Source: Solibacillus silvestris_B (GTDB taxonomy: Bacteria; Bacillota; Bacilli; Bacillales_A; Planococcaceae). Taken from it: a stretch of DNA of 64,000 nucleotides. The translations under genes were made by a program, and so were the position numbers. A model generated the notes under the pieces. That model did no database searches and was not told the origin of the DNA. It saw only the letters and a program-made list of their open reading frames with translations. Positions 50,383-58,772 of this stretch are shown here, in pieces (positions within the stretch are counted from its first letter, which is position 1; each line of letters begins with the position of its first letter). The DNA lies in contig NZ_JBQCJW010000006.1 of the NCBI RefSeq assembly GCF_051967575.1, forward strand, positions 122,127 through 186,126, given 5' to 3'.

Positions 50383-50695
50383 AATAATTTTAGTCATTCT
50401 AATTGTTATTTCAATAGTTCAAGAAAAAATATGCTTATTTTGCTAAAAAGAGTTGTATTTTTTGTGAAGAGTAGTAAGATTGAGATGGAAAAAACGTTCT
50501 TTCCCCGTTTAATAATGTGCTTTTAGTCTGTGTGGAAGAATGGTAAAATATTATTTGATTTATTTTGGTAGATAAAAAAGTAATACTTTATTATCAACAA
50601 AGAAAGAATTTGATTTTGTACAGTGATGTGCAAAACTATATCTTTCCAAGTAAATTATTGGAACAGCCATAAGGCAAAATTTGGAGGTTATTTTC
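50383..50695. other. Intergenic region upstream of odhA
   Basis: A 313-bp AT-rich region, presumably carrying the odhAB promoter. No obvious terminator for the kinase gene and no cre match were found. The TTGGAGGT at the end is the odhA ribosome site. Nothing else seen. Confidence 0.35.
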
Positions 50696-53503
50696 ATGTC
50701 GAACAATGTATTACCTGCAGGTTCTCCATGGTCAGCGTTCTCTGGTCCTAACTTAGGTTATGTATTAGAGCAATATGACTTATTCCTGCAATCTCCTGAA
50801 GAAGTTGAACCGGAATTAGTACAGTTATTCCAAGCTTACGGTGGTCCTGTATTTGCAGATGGTCAACAACCAGTTGCAACAGCGGAAGCAGCAGGTTCTG
50901 GAGACTACAAAAAAGTATTAGCAGCAGTTAAATTAGCAGATGCAATCCGTGAATTTGGTCATTTAGCAGCAGATTTATACCCATTAAAAAATCGTCAATT
51001 AAACACTTCACGTATTGAAGAAAGCGTATTCAATTTAACGGCAGCAGACTTGGCGGCCATCCCTGCAACAGTATTTTTTGCAAATGTTCCTGCAGGTGTT
51101 ACAAACGGTAAAGAGGCGATTGACTACTTGAAATCTGTATACACAGATAAAGTAGGGGTGGAAGTTGCTCATTTACAAAATACAGAAGAGCGTGCTTGGA
51201 TTGAAGCACAAGTGGAAGGTGGAGCGTTTAAAGCGACTTTATCTTCAGAAGAAAAGAAAGCAGTTTTAGAGCGTTTAACACGCATTGAAAACTTCGAAAA
51301 ATTCATCCATAAAACATTCGTAGGCCAAAAGCGTTTCTCTGGTGAAGGCTTAGACACGCAAATCATCTTATTAGATGAAATGATTAAAGCCTCTGAGACT
51401 AAAGGTGTGAAAAATGTTCGAATCGGTATGGCTCACCGCGGTCGTTTAAATGTATTAACACATGTTTTAAACAAACCATACGATATGATGTTTTCTGATT
51501 TCGCACATGTTTCCAACGACTTGTTCTTACCGGAAGATGGACGTTTGGAAATTACAAAAGGCTGGACGGGCGACGTTAAATATCATATGGGTGCTTCTTA
51601 CACATATGATTCTGGTTTGAACGTAAAATTAGCGTATAACCCATCACACTTGGAAGTAGGGAATCCACTTGTAATCGGTTCTGTGCGTGCAGCTCAAGAT
51701 GATACTTCTGCACCAGGATTTGCAAAGCATGATCCATCATCAGCATTAGGTATTATTTTACATGGTGATGCTGCATTCGCAGGGCAGGGGATTGTGACAG
51801 AAGGCTTCAACTTCTCGCAAACTGAAGGCTTTACAACAGGTGGTACAGTACAAATTATCGCGAACAATATGATCGGTTTCACAACTGAGCTGTATGATTC
51901 ACGTTCTTCTACTTATTCATCAGATCCAGCTAAAGGGTATGATATTCCAGTAATTCACGTGAATGCTGATAGCCCTGAAACAGTTGCAGCTGTTGGACGT
52001 TTTGTAGCGGAATATCGTGTAAAGTTCAACAAAGACATCGTAATCGATTTAATCGGTTACCGTCGTTACGGTCATAACGAAACAGATGACCCGACAGTAA
52101 CAAACCCTGAAACATATAAATTAGTAGCAAAACATGAGCCGATTCGCGCATTGTATGGTGCAGAATTAGCGGAAGCTGGTGTTGTATCTGCTGATGAAGT
52201 AAAAGCATTGGATGCAAAAATCTATGCGGAAATGCAAGCTGCATATGACCACGTAAAAGAAATGGCGGAAAAAGACGAGCACTTGACGCCTGATATGCCG
52301 GAAGAATTAAAAGTTGAGTTCCCTGAGATCGATACTACAGTTGATGCAGAGCGCTTAAACAAAATTAATGAAGACTTACTTGTATTTGCGGATGGTTTTG
52401 AGCCACAAAACAAATTGGGTAAAATTCTGGAAAAACGCCGTGATGCATTTGCTTCGGCGAAAATTGACTGGGGCCATGCTGAAACTTTAGCATATGCAAC
52501 AATCACGCAAGACGGCACACCAGTTCGTTTCACTGGTCAAGACGCGCAGCGTGGGACATTCTCTCAACGTCATTTAGTGTTACATGATAAAAACAACGGT
52601 TCAGAGTTTACACCATTGCATCATGTTGAAGGTGTAAAAGCTTCATTCACAGTTTATAACTCACCGCTTACTGAAGCAGGTGTTGTTGGTTATGAATATG
52701 GGTATAACTTAGAAAACGAAAATGTACTTTCTGTTTGGGAAGCTCAATTTGGTGACTTCGCGAACATGGCACAAGTAATGTTCGATAACTTTATCTCAAG
52801 TGCACGTTCTAAATGGGGCCAAAAATCCGGGTTCGTTCTTCTTTTACCGCATGGTTACGAAGGGCAAGGTCCAGAGCACTCATCTAGCCGCATGGAACGT
52901 TTCTTACAACTATCGGCTGAAAACAACTGGTTTGTAGCAAACTGTTCTAACGCAGGAAACTACTACCACTTATTACGCCGTCAAGCGGCATTATTAGGCA
53001 CTGAAGGGGTTCGTCCATTAGTGATCGTTTCACCAAAATCACTTTTACGTCACCCACTAGCAGCGGCTAGCGCTGAGCAACTTGCAACAGGTAGCTTCCA
53101 AGAAGTGATCGAGCAAGAAGGTTTAGGCAAAAATACTGCGGCCGTGGAAAAAATAGTGCTTGGTACAGGAAAAGTGATGATTGATTTAGCAGAGCGCGTA
53201 AAAGATGGCGAAGGTCTTGATCATTTACACATCGTTCGTGTTGAGCAGATTTATCCATTCCCTGCAAAGCAAGTAAAAGATATTATCGCTCGTTTCCCTA
53301 ACGTAAAAGAAATCGTTTGGGTACAGGAAGAGCCGAAAAACCAAGGTTCATGGACATATGTTCTTGAAACATTATATGAAATCGCTGAAGGCAAAAAAGT
53401 GCGCTATGTAGGTCGTCCTGCAATGAGCTCCACTTCTGAAGGCGACGGCGACTCACATAAAGCAGCACAAGCGAAACTGGTAAACGAAGCGCTTGAAAAG
53501 TAA
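50696..53503 (+). CDS. odhA: 2-Oxoglutarate dehydrogenase E1 component
   Basis: A 935-residue thiamine-diphosphate enzyme decarboxylating 2-oxoglutarate in the TCA cycle. N-terminus PWSAFSGPNLGYVLEQYDLF, then GMAHRGRLNVLTHVLNKPYD, KYHMGAS, GHNETDDPTVTNPETY (TPP region), ITQDGTPVRFTGQDAQRGTF SQRH (transketolase-like pyrimidine part), LPHGYEGQGPEHSS, SPKSLLRHPLA and EEPKNQGSWTYV. Full length. ATG 50696 follows TTTGGAGGT; the TTG at 50681 is inside the ribosome site. Operon with odhB; B. subtilis uses the same pair, with E3 shared from pdhD. Confidence 0.97.
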   Translation: MSNNVLPAGSPWSAFSGPNLGYVLEQYDLFLQSPEEVEPELVQLFQAYGGPVFADGQQPVATAEAAGSGDYKKVLAAVKLADAIREFGHLAADLYPLKNRQLNTSRIEESVFNLTAADLAAIPATVFFANVPAGVTNGKEAIDYLKSVYTDKVGVEVAHLQNTEERAWIEAQVEGGAFKATLSSEEKKAVLERLTRIENFEKFIHKTFVGQKRFSGEGLDTQIILLDEMIKASETKGVKNVRIGMAHRGRLNVLTHVLNKPYDMMFSDFAHVSNDLFLPEDGRLEITKGWTGDVKYHMGASYTYDSGLNVKLAYNPSHLEVGNPLVIGSVRAAQDDTSAPGFAKHDPSSALGIILHGDAAFAGQGIVTEGFNFSQTEGFTTGGTVQIIANNMIGFTTELYDSRSSTYSSDPAKGYDIPVIHVNADSPETVAAVGRFVAEYRVKFNKDIVIDLIGYRRYGHNETDDPTVTNPETYKLVAKHEPIRALYGAELAEAGVVSADEVKALDAKIYAEMQAAYDHVKEMAEKDEHLTPDMPEELKVEFPEIDTTVDAERLNKINEDLLVFADGFEPQNKLGKILEKRRDAFASAKIDWGHAETLAYATITQDGTPVRFTGQDAQRGTFSQRHLVLHDKNNGSEFTPLHHVEGVKASFTVYNSPLTEAGVVGYEYGYNLENENVLSVWEAQFGDFANMAQVMFDNFISSARSKWGQKSGFVLLLPHGYEGQGPEHSSSRMERFLQLSAENNWFVANCSNAGNYYHLLRRQAALLGTEGVRPLVIVSPKSLLRHPLAAASAEQLATGSFQEVIEQEGLGKNTAAVEKIVLGTGKVMIDLAERVKDGEGLDHLHIVRVEQIYPFPAKQVKDIIARFPNVKEIVWVQEEPKNQGSWTYVLETLYEIAEGKKVRYVGRPAMSSTSEGDGDSHKAAQAKLVNEALEK

Positions 53504-53525
53504 TTTTATCGATTGACTGATACGG

Positions 53526-53555
53526 AGCTACTCCATCCGCAAAGCAGGAGTAGCT
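53526..53555 (+). other. Intercistronic hairpin between odhA and odhB
   Basis: AGCTACTCC (53526-53534) / GGAGTAGCT (53547-53555), a perfect 9-bp stem with a 12-nt loop and no T tract. It may mark mRNA processing or tune odhB translation rather than terminate. Confidence 0.5.
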
Positions 53556-53599
53556 TGCTATACAATGATTGTGTAGCGTAATTAAAGGAGGATATGAAC

Positions 53600-54841
53600 G
53601 TGGCTGAAATTAAAGTCCCTGAATTAGCAGAATCAATTACTGAAGGTACAATTGCCCAGTGGGTGAAAAAAGTTGGAGATCGCGTAGAAAAAGGCGAATT
53701 CATCGTAGAATTGGAAACAGATAAAGTAAACGCTGAAATCATCTCTGAAGAAGCGGGTGTATTAACTCAAATTTTAGCTGAAGAAGGCGACACTGTACTG
53801 GTTGGTCAAGTAATCGCAGTAGTGGAAGCTGGCGAAGGCGCAGCACCTGCTCCAGCAGCACCAGCTAAAGAAGAGGCAGCTGCTCCAGCACAGGAAGCAC
53901 CTAAAGCAGCGCCTGCTCCAGTAGCAGTGGAAGAAACTTCTGGGGAGCGCGTTATCGCTTCACCAGCAGCCCGTAAATTAGCACGCGAAAAGGGTATCGA
54001 CTTAGCAGCGATTTCTCCAGTGGATCCACAAGGTCGTGTCCGTGTACAAGATGTTGCGGCACATGGTACTGCTTCAGCAGCTCCAGTTGCTCAAGCACCA
54101 GTAGGCAATGGTCCTATGATTTTCACTCCAGCAGGTGATACGGACCGCGTAACGGTTGAAAAAATGAGCCGTCGCCGTCAAACAATTGCGAAACGTTTAT
54201 TGGAAGTAAAACAATCGACTGCAATGTTAACAACATTCAACGAAATTGATATGACAAACATTATGGCATTACGTAAACGTAAACAAGATGAGTTCGTAAA
54301 AGCGAACGACATTAAATTAGGCTTCATGTCATTCTTTACAAAAGCGGTTGTGGCGGCGCTTAAGAAATATCCTTATGTAAACGCGCAAATTAATGGTGAT
54401 GAGATTCACTTAAACAACTTCTTTGATATCGGCATCGCTGTATCAACAGAAGAAGGTTTAGTAGTTCCAATCGTCCGTGATGCGAACGCTAAAAACTTTG
54501 CTGAAATCGAAAAAGACATCGCTGGTTTAGCTGCAAAAGCACGCGACAAAAAATTAGGCCTAAACGATATGGCAGGCGGATCATTCACGATCACTAACGG
54601 TGGTGTGTTCGGTTCATTAATGTCAACACCGATCATGAACGGTACTCAAGCTGGTATTTTAGGTATGCACTCAATCGTAAACCGTCCAGTAGCTGTAAAT
54701 GGCGAAGTTCAAATCCGCCCAATGATGTATGTGGCATTGTCTTATGACCACCGTATTATCGATGGTAAAGATTCTGTTGGCTTCCTAAAAACAGTAAAAG
54801 AAATGATCGAAAACCCAGAAGATTTATTGTTGAATTCATAA
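53600..54841 (+). CDS. odhB: Dihydrolipoyllysine succinyltransferase (2-oxoglutarate dehydrogenase E2)
   Basis: A 413-residue E2 subunit. Lipoyl domain (residues 1-76) with the lipoylated Lys in ELETDKVNAEI, a long Ala/Pro-rich linker (about 78-120), an E3-binding domain (VIASPAARKLAREKGIDLAA ISPVDPQGRVRVQDV), a second linker, and the acyltransferase core ending with ALSYDHRIIDGKDSVGFL (catalytic His and Asp). GTG 53600, seven bases after AAAGGAGGA, gives MAEIKVPELAES as in B. subtilis; the in-frame ATG 53594 is too close to the site. Followed by a terminator. Confidence 0.96.
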   Translation: MAEIKVPELAESITEGTIAQWVKKVGDRVEKGEFIVELETDKVNAEIISEEAGVLTQILAEEGDTVLVGQVIAVVEAGEGAAPAPAAPAKEEAAAPAQEAPKAAPAPVAVEETSGERVIASPAARKLAREKGIDLAAISPVDPQGRVRVQDVAAHGTASAAPVAQAPVGNGPMIFTPAGDTDRVTVEKMSRRRQTIAKRLLEVKQSTAMLTTFNEIDMTNIMALRKRKQDEFVKANDIKLGFMSFFTKAVVAALKKYPYVNAQINGDEIHLNNFFDIGIAVSTEEGLVVPIVRDANAKNFAEIEKDIAGLAAKARDKKLGLNDMAGGSFTITNGGVFGSLMSTPIMNGTQAGILGMHSIVNRPVAVNGEVQIRPMMYVALSYDHRIIDGKDSVGFLKTVKEMIENPEDLLLNS

Positions 54842-54856
54842 TTAATACAGCTTTCG

Positions 54857-54890
54857 AAAAACCACTTTGCATTTGCAGGGTGGTTTTTTG
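54857..54890 (+). terminator. Rho-independent terminator after odhB
   Basis: AAAACCAC...GTGGTTTTTT with an inner TGCA/TGCA pairing and T6 tail. Confidence 0.8.
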
Positions 54891-54928
54891 TTCGTGTGCC
54901 AGGCATAAAATGGAGGATTTCCCTTGGG

Positions 54929-55096
54929 ATAACCGGAAAATCACCGCTTATTTATTCCGAAACGGATCCTATTGCGGAAATAAGCGAAAAATCTCCGCTA
55001 ATTTTTCCCCTCATTACTTAATTAAGAGCCAAAATCGCCCTCAGCAATTGCGAATTTTGCCCAATACGGAGGAAGGGCTTTTATTAAAAGTGAAAC
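54929..55096. repeat. Dispersed intergenic repeat, copy B
   Basis: A 168-bp block matching 13049-13214 over its whole length. It starts ATAACCGGAAAATCACCGCTTA, contains GAAACGGATCC, a second AAGCGAAAAATCTCCGCTAA unit, and ends GAAGGGCTTTTATTAAAAGTGAAAC split across 55072-55096. It sits between the odhB terminator and the lysine riboswitch promoter. No transposase or target duplication is visible. Confidence 0.65.
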
Positions 55097-55257
55097 AACC
55101 ACAGTTTTCAGCGCCTCTGCAGAAGTGATGAAACGTTTACATTTACAGAGGGTCTTTCAATACTTCATTTGTTGGGATAGACCGACATATGTATAAAAAT
55201 GTGGGTTCAGCGAAAAATGGTTGCTTATTGTGAGGTTAACTTTCAGAAAACTGCCTG

Positions 55258-55286
55258 TTGACAGAAATATCGCAATAATGTAATAT
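55258..55286 (+). promoter_or_regulatory. Sigma-A promoter of the lysine-riboswitch operon
   Basis: TTGACA (55258-55263), 17-bp spacer, TAATAT (55281-55286). Start expected near 55293, about 30 nt before the aptamer. Confidence 0.8.
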
Positions 55287-55323
55287 AAACGTATCAATTT
55301 CATAACAAAACCTCACAAACTAC

Positions 55324-55508
55324 GTGAGGTAGAGGCGCGATATTTATTAGTTTTATATGGAGTCATTGAGCTGACTATGAACTATAAAAGAAGGGAATAT
55401 CGCCGAAGTTTTATTAATGCTCGAGTTAATAATGCTGGGTCTGCAGTGAATAATTGCAGAACTGTCTCAGTCATCGCATTCCAGATGATTGAGTTGTGCT
55501 ATCTCAAA
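55324..55508 (+). promoter_or_regulatory. Lysine riboswitch (L box)
   Basis: Core signature in order: GTGAGGTAGAGGCGCG (55324-55339), AAGGGAATATCGCCGAAG (about 55391-55408), GCTGGGTCTGCAG, AACTGTC (55461-55467) and GAGTTGTGCTATCTC (55491-55505). P1 forms between GAGGTAG (55326-55332) and CTATCTC (55499-55505). A CCTCAC at 55311-55316 can also pair with GTGAGG and would compete with P1. It controls the following ABC importer through the terminator at 55549. Confidence 0.92.
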
Positions 55509-55548
55509 ATGGGATCTGTAGAGGATTTGGGCTTATTTATACATATTA

Positions 55549-55577
55549 ACGACCTAAATTGCTTTAGGTCGTTTTTT
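55549..55577 (+). terminator. Terminator of the lysine riboswitch expression platform
   Basis: CGACCTAAA (55550-55558) / TTTAGGTCG (55563-55571) with a four-base loop, then TTTTTTG. It ends 42 nt before the binding-protein start codon, as expected for an OFF switch. Confidence 0.85.
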
Positions 55578-55619
55578 GTATACATGAAAAGCTGAAAAAT
55601 GATAAGGGGGAAATTTACG

Positions 55620-56453
55620 ATGAAAAAGAAATTATTAATGCTGGTTGCTGCAATGATGACAATGCTTGTACTTGCTGCATGTGGTGCGAGTGATGAAGGA
55701 ACTAAGAGTGGTTCGGACAAAAAAGTACTAAAAGTAGGGATGGAAGCAGGCTATGCACCATTCAACTGGTCGCAGAAGGACGATTCGAACGGTGGCGTGC
55801 CGATTGATGGCTCAAAAGAATTTGCGGCAGGCTATGATGTGGAAATCGCGAAAAAGATTGCGGAAGGTTTGGATATGGAATTAAAAGTGGTAAAAACGGA
55901 TTGGGATGGCTTGATTCCATCATTGCAATCAGGGGCAATTGATTTAGTCATTGCGGGCATGTCGCCGATGCCTGAGCGCATGGAAGCAATCGATTTCACA
56001 GAAAACTATTATACAAGCGACTATGTCATCGTTGTAAAAGCAGATGGACCATACGCAAATGCTACATCGCTAAGCGATTTTTCAGGCGCTAAAATTACAG
56101 GCCAACAAGCGACAACACACTATGATGTAATCGACCAAATCGAAGGTGTGAAAAAGCAAGTAGCAGCAACGGATTTTGGCGCAATGCGCGTTCAATTACA
56201 ATCAGGTGCGATTGATGCATATGTATCAGAGCGTCCTGAAGGCATTTCCGCTGAGATGGCATTAAAAAACATTAAATACATCGTTCCAGAGCCGAACTTC
56301 GAAGCGGATGAAGCATCGACAGCTGTAGCAGTAGGATTAAAAAAAGGCTCTGAATTACGTGAACAAATCAACAAAGTTTTAGCTGAAATTTCGGAAGAAG
56401 AGCGTCAACAATTCATGGAAGACGCAATTGCAAATCAACCAGCAGCACAATAG
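55620..56453 (+). CDS. Amino-acid (probably lysine) ABC transporter substrate-binding lipoprotein
   Basis: A 277-residue SBP_bac_3 family lipoprotein. Lipobox LAAC near residue 21, then the binding fold: LKVGMEAGYAPFNWSQ, GSKEFAAGYDVEIAKKIAEG LDMELKVVKTDWDGLIPSLQ SGAIDLVIAGMSPMPERMEA IDFTENYY, and a C-terminal SAEMALKNIKYI region. The Asp/Arg residues that clamp the amino-acid alpha groups (GMSPMPER, and AYVSERPE) are present. The lysine riboswitch upstream points to lysine as substrate. ATG 55620 follows AAGGGGGAA; the ATG at 55599 precedes that site. Confidence 0.9.
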   Translation: MKKKLLMLVAAMMTMLVLAACGASDEGTKSGSDKKVLKVGMEAGYAPFNWSQKDDSNGGVPIDGSKEFAAGYDVEIAKKIAEGLDMELKVVKTDWDGLIPSLQSGAIDLVIAGMSPMPERMEAIDFTENYYTSDYVIVVKADGPYANATSLSDFSGAKITGQQATTHYDVIDQIEGVKKQVAATDFGAMRVQLQSGAIDAYVSERPEGISAEMALKNIKYIVPEPNFEADEASTAVAVGLKKGSELREQINKVLAEISEEERQQFMEDAIANQPAAQ

Positions 56454-56478
56454 TCGTGAAGCAATAATTGTAGTAAGC

Positions 56479-56568
56479 GTGAGTGCTAATTATAATTTTG
56501 CCTCCGATGGATGTCAGGGATTCAAATATGAATTTTCAATGAAGGCGCTATGTCGAATCCCGGCTCAC
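56479..56568 (+). other. Possible structured spacer between binding-protein and permease genes
   Basis: GTGAG (56479-56483) pairs with CTCAC (56564-56568), and GGGATTC (56517-56523) with GAATCCC (56555-56561), giving nested helices; TATGC/GCATA (about 56569-56582) forms a further small hairpin. Function unknown. The 240-bp spacer is unusually long for this operon type. Confidence 0.35.
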
Positions 56569-56592
56569 CTATGCCTCTGCATAAGTGATTAT

Positions 56593-56632
56593 AAAAGGTT
56601 GTCTTGCCGGCAAACGGGAGACAACCTTTTTC
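56593..56632 (+). terminator. Terminator (attenuator) inside the importer operon
   Basis: Perfect 12-bp stem AAAAGGTTGTCT (56593-56604) / AGACAACCTTTT (56619-56630), followed by TCT. It would lower permease and ATPase mRNA relative to the binding protein. Confidence 0.75.
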
Positions 56633-56693
56633 TATTAAAAACATAACTTTTTACATATAAAGTATAAAGATAAAAGAATTGGAGGACAAGACT

Positions 56694-57440
56694 ATGGCAT
56701 TTTTGGAATCAGCATGGAACTTGTTTACGAACAACTGGGATTTATTCGTACGTGGAGCTTGGACCGCACTTCTATTAGCAATCATCGGAACAATTTGCGG
56801 TACGCTTATCGGATTTTTCATCGGCATTATGCATACAATCCCACAACGCAAAAAAACTATCAAAACAATGCTGTTTAAACTAGTGAATTTTATATTAACA
56901 GCCTATGTTGAAATATTCCGCGGCACGCCGATGATGGTACAGGCGATGGTTGTGTTTTACGGCTTAGTCTATATGGGGATTGATATTGACCGCTTTTTGG
57001 CTGCCTCAATCGTTATTAGTTTAAATACGGGTGCATATATGGCTGAATATGTGCGTGGCGGCATTGTATCAATCGATAAAGGGCAATTTGAAGCAGCGCA
57101 AGCAATCGGGATGAATCACTTGCAAACGATGATTCATATCGTTATTCCGCAAGTAGCGCGCAATATTCTGCCTGCTACGGGAAATCAGTTCGTCATGAAT
57201 ATTAAAGATTCATCTGTATTAAGCGTAATTTCGGTCGTGGAACTGTTCTTTACGGCAAACTCGATTGCGGGCAGCAACTATAAATATATCGAAGCATTCT
57301 TCATCGCAACGATTCTGTATTTTATCATGACATTCACAGTAACACGCTTCTTACTATTATTCGAAAAGAAAATGGATGGACCTGCTGCATATAAAGTGGA
57401 ACTCATTACTGGAAACAAGCTAGAAAAGGACGGTGAATAA
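56694..57440 (+). CDS. Amino-acid ABC transporter permease (HisM/GlnP family)
   Basis: A 248-residue permease of the polar amino-acid family. About five TM segments; VRGAWTALLLAIIGTICGTL IGFFIG near the start, AYVEIFRGTPMMVQAMVVFY (the RGTP motif), GAYMAEYVRGGI and the EAA coupling loop GQFEAAQAIGMNHLQTM... IVIPQVARNILPATGNQF. Probably homodimeric, as only one permease gene is present. ATG 56694 follows TTGGAGGAC; an ATG-like start at 56679 is within that region. Precedes the ATPase by 3 bp. Confidence 0.93.
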   Translation: MAFLESAWNLFTNNWDLFVRGAWTALLLAIIGTICGTLIGFFIGIMHTIPQRKKTIKTMLFKLVNFILTAYVEIFRGTPMMVQAMVVFYGLVYMGIDIDRFLAASIVISLNTGAYMAEYVRGGIVSIDKGQFEAAQAIGMNHLQTMIHIVIPQVARNILPATGNQFVMNIKDSSVLSVISVVELFFTANSIAGSNYKYIEAFFIATILYFIMTFTVTRFLLLFEKKMDGPAAYKVELITGNKLEKDGE

Positions 57441-57443
57441 TGC

Positions 57444-58178
57444 ATGACTATTGTAATTGGCATAAACCATTTAAATAAAAAATTCGGCGAACATGAAGTT
57501 TTAAAGGACGTCAATTTCCAAGTGAACAAAGGAGAGGTCGTGACGCTTATCGGTTCTTCCGGTTCAGGAAAGTCGACATTATTACGCTGCATTAATTTAC
57601 TTGAAACACCAACTGCAGGCGAAATTATATATAATGGCGAAAACATTTTGCATGATGGTCATAATATCGAGAAATACCGGACACATTTAGGCATGGTCTT
57701 TCAACAGTTTAACTTGTTCAATAATCTGGATGTGCTGAATAACTGTGTTGTTGGCCAAATAAAGGTGTTAAATCGGACGAAAGAGCAGGCACAGCAGAAT
57801 GCGCTGAAATATCTAGAGCTTGTTGGAATGGCTCAATATAAAAATGCGAAACCGAAACATTTATCAGGGGGACAAAAGCAGCGTGTGGCCATAGCGCGTG
57901 CGTTAGCGATGGACCCTGATGTGATGCTGTTTGACGAACCAACATCTGCACTTGACCCCGAGATGGTCGGGGAAGTGTTAAAAGTGATGCGTCAACTGGC
58001 AGATCAAGGGAACACGATGCTCATTGTGACACACGAAATGGAGTTTGCGAAAGAAGTATCTGATCGTATCGTCTTTATGGATAAAGGCGTCATTGTCGAA
58101 GAAGGGCATCCAAATGAAGTGCTCGTCAATCCGAAACACGAACGCACAAAGGAATTTTTAAAACGGACATTGCGTTAA
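57444..58178 (+). CDS. Amino-acid ABC transporter ATP-binding protein (GlnQ type)
   Basis: A 244-residue ATPase of the PAAT family. Walker A IGSSGSGKSTLLRCINLLE, Q-loop GMVFQQFNLFNNLDVLNNC, signature LSGGQKQRVAIARAL, Walker B VMLFDEPTSALDPEMVGEVL and switch His in VTHEMEFAKEVSDR. All motifs are intact. Starts three bases after the permease stop, behind GGACGGTGA. Terminated by a hairpin at 58186. Confidence 0.95.
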   Translation: MTIVIGINHLNKKFGEHEVLKDVNFQVNKGEVVTLIGSSGSGKSTLLRCINLLETPTAGEIIYNGENILHDGHNIEKYRTHLGMVFQQFNLFNNLDVLNNCVVGQIKVLNRTKEQAQQNALKYLELVGMAQYKNAKPKHLSGGQKQRVAIARALAMDPDVMLFDEPTSALDPEMVGEVLKVMRQLADQGNTMLIVTHEMEFAKEVSDRIVFMDKGVIVEEGHPNEVLVNPKHERTKEFLKRTLR

Positions 58179-58185
58179 TGAGAAA

Positions 58186-58216
58186 AAGCTCGCATATTTA
58201 AGCGAGCTTAATTTCT
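58186..58216 (+). terminator. Terminator of the amino-acid importer operon
   Basis: AAGCTCGC (58186-58193) / GCGAGCTT (58202-58209), then AATTTCTT. Confidence 0.75.
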
Positions 58217-58303
58217 TGAGTTCCATTCACTTACGAGTATAAATATAATTGCAAAAGCGATCGCTATTGCGAAAAACCACATTGGAACACTACCAAATGC
58301 CAT
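58208..58303 (-). CDS. Small single-TM membrane protein (31 residues)
   Basis: Minus-strand ORF, ATG 58303 to TAA 58208: MAFGSVPMWFFAIAIAFAII plus FILVSEWNSRN. One strong hydrophobic helix (about 6-24) with a polar tail. GAGGTGGAA precedes the ATG. The stop overlaps the importer terminator, which can also act on this strand. No family recognised. Confidence 0.55.
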   Translation of the reverse strand: MAFGSVPMWFFAIAIAFAIIFILVSEWNSRN

Positions 58304-58515
58304 AAATTCCACCTCTGCTTGTGAGTTTAACATGGAATAATACTTCCTTCAATACCGGCAACAGGTGAAGAAAATAAAAATATCCGATGAAATTCGATAA
58401 GGAAAAGGCATCAATCCACATTTTATTGAAAAGTTGTATAGCCGAGTCTTTCCTCTGACGGAAAAATCGTATAAAATAAGAGAGTATAGATATAAGCTAA
58501 AAGTGAGGGAACAAC

Positions 58516-58713
58516 ATGCTACATTTAAATTGGAAAGATGCAGCGACAATTCGTACAGTAAAATGTGTACATACAAATGCATCAAAATATTTAGTATCGA
58601 ATGTATTAACGGCAGGGAAAGAATATGAAGTGAAAAACGAGACCGAAGAATTTATTTTTGTCATCGACAACACGGGTGAAGTTGGCGGATACTATAAAGA
58701 GTATTTCGCATAA
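58516..58713 (+). CDS. DUF6501 family protein
   Basis: A 65-residue protein: MLHLNWKDAATIRTVKCVHT then NASKYLVSNVLTAGKEYEVKNETEEF split, and FIFVIDNTGEVGGYYKEYF. It matches the DUF6501 consensus that I recall from Bacilli. Function unknown; predicted beta-rich, cytosolic. GTGAGGGA precedes the ATG. Monocistronic with a strong terminator. Confidence 0.8.
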   Translation: MLHLNWKDAATIRTVKCVHTNASKYLVSNVLTAGKEYEVKNETEEFIFVIDNTGEVGGYYKEYFA

Positions 58714-58718
58714 AAACA

Positions 58719-58772
58719 CGGGGTGCATTAAAAAGTCATTATGGCTTTTAATGCACCCCGAATTTTATTTTT
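58719..58772 (+). terminator. Bidirectional terminator between convergent genes
   Basis: Perfect 15-bp stem CGGGGTGCATTAAAA (58719-58733) / TTTTAATGCACCCCG (58746-58760), with AATTTTATTTTT on the plus strand and TGTTTTTA on the minus strand. Confidence 0.9.

Noticed and set aside
55377..55595. Plus-strand 72-codon ORF
   Set aside because: It runs through the lysine riboswitch and its terminator, with no ribosome site.
56555..56570. tRNA 3' end (GAATCCCGGCTCACC)
   Set aside because: No anticodon or D arm can be folded; the 5' side pairs only through short helices.
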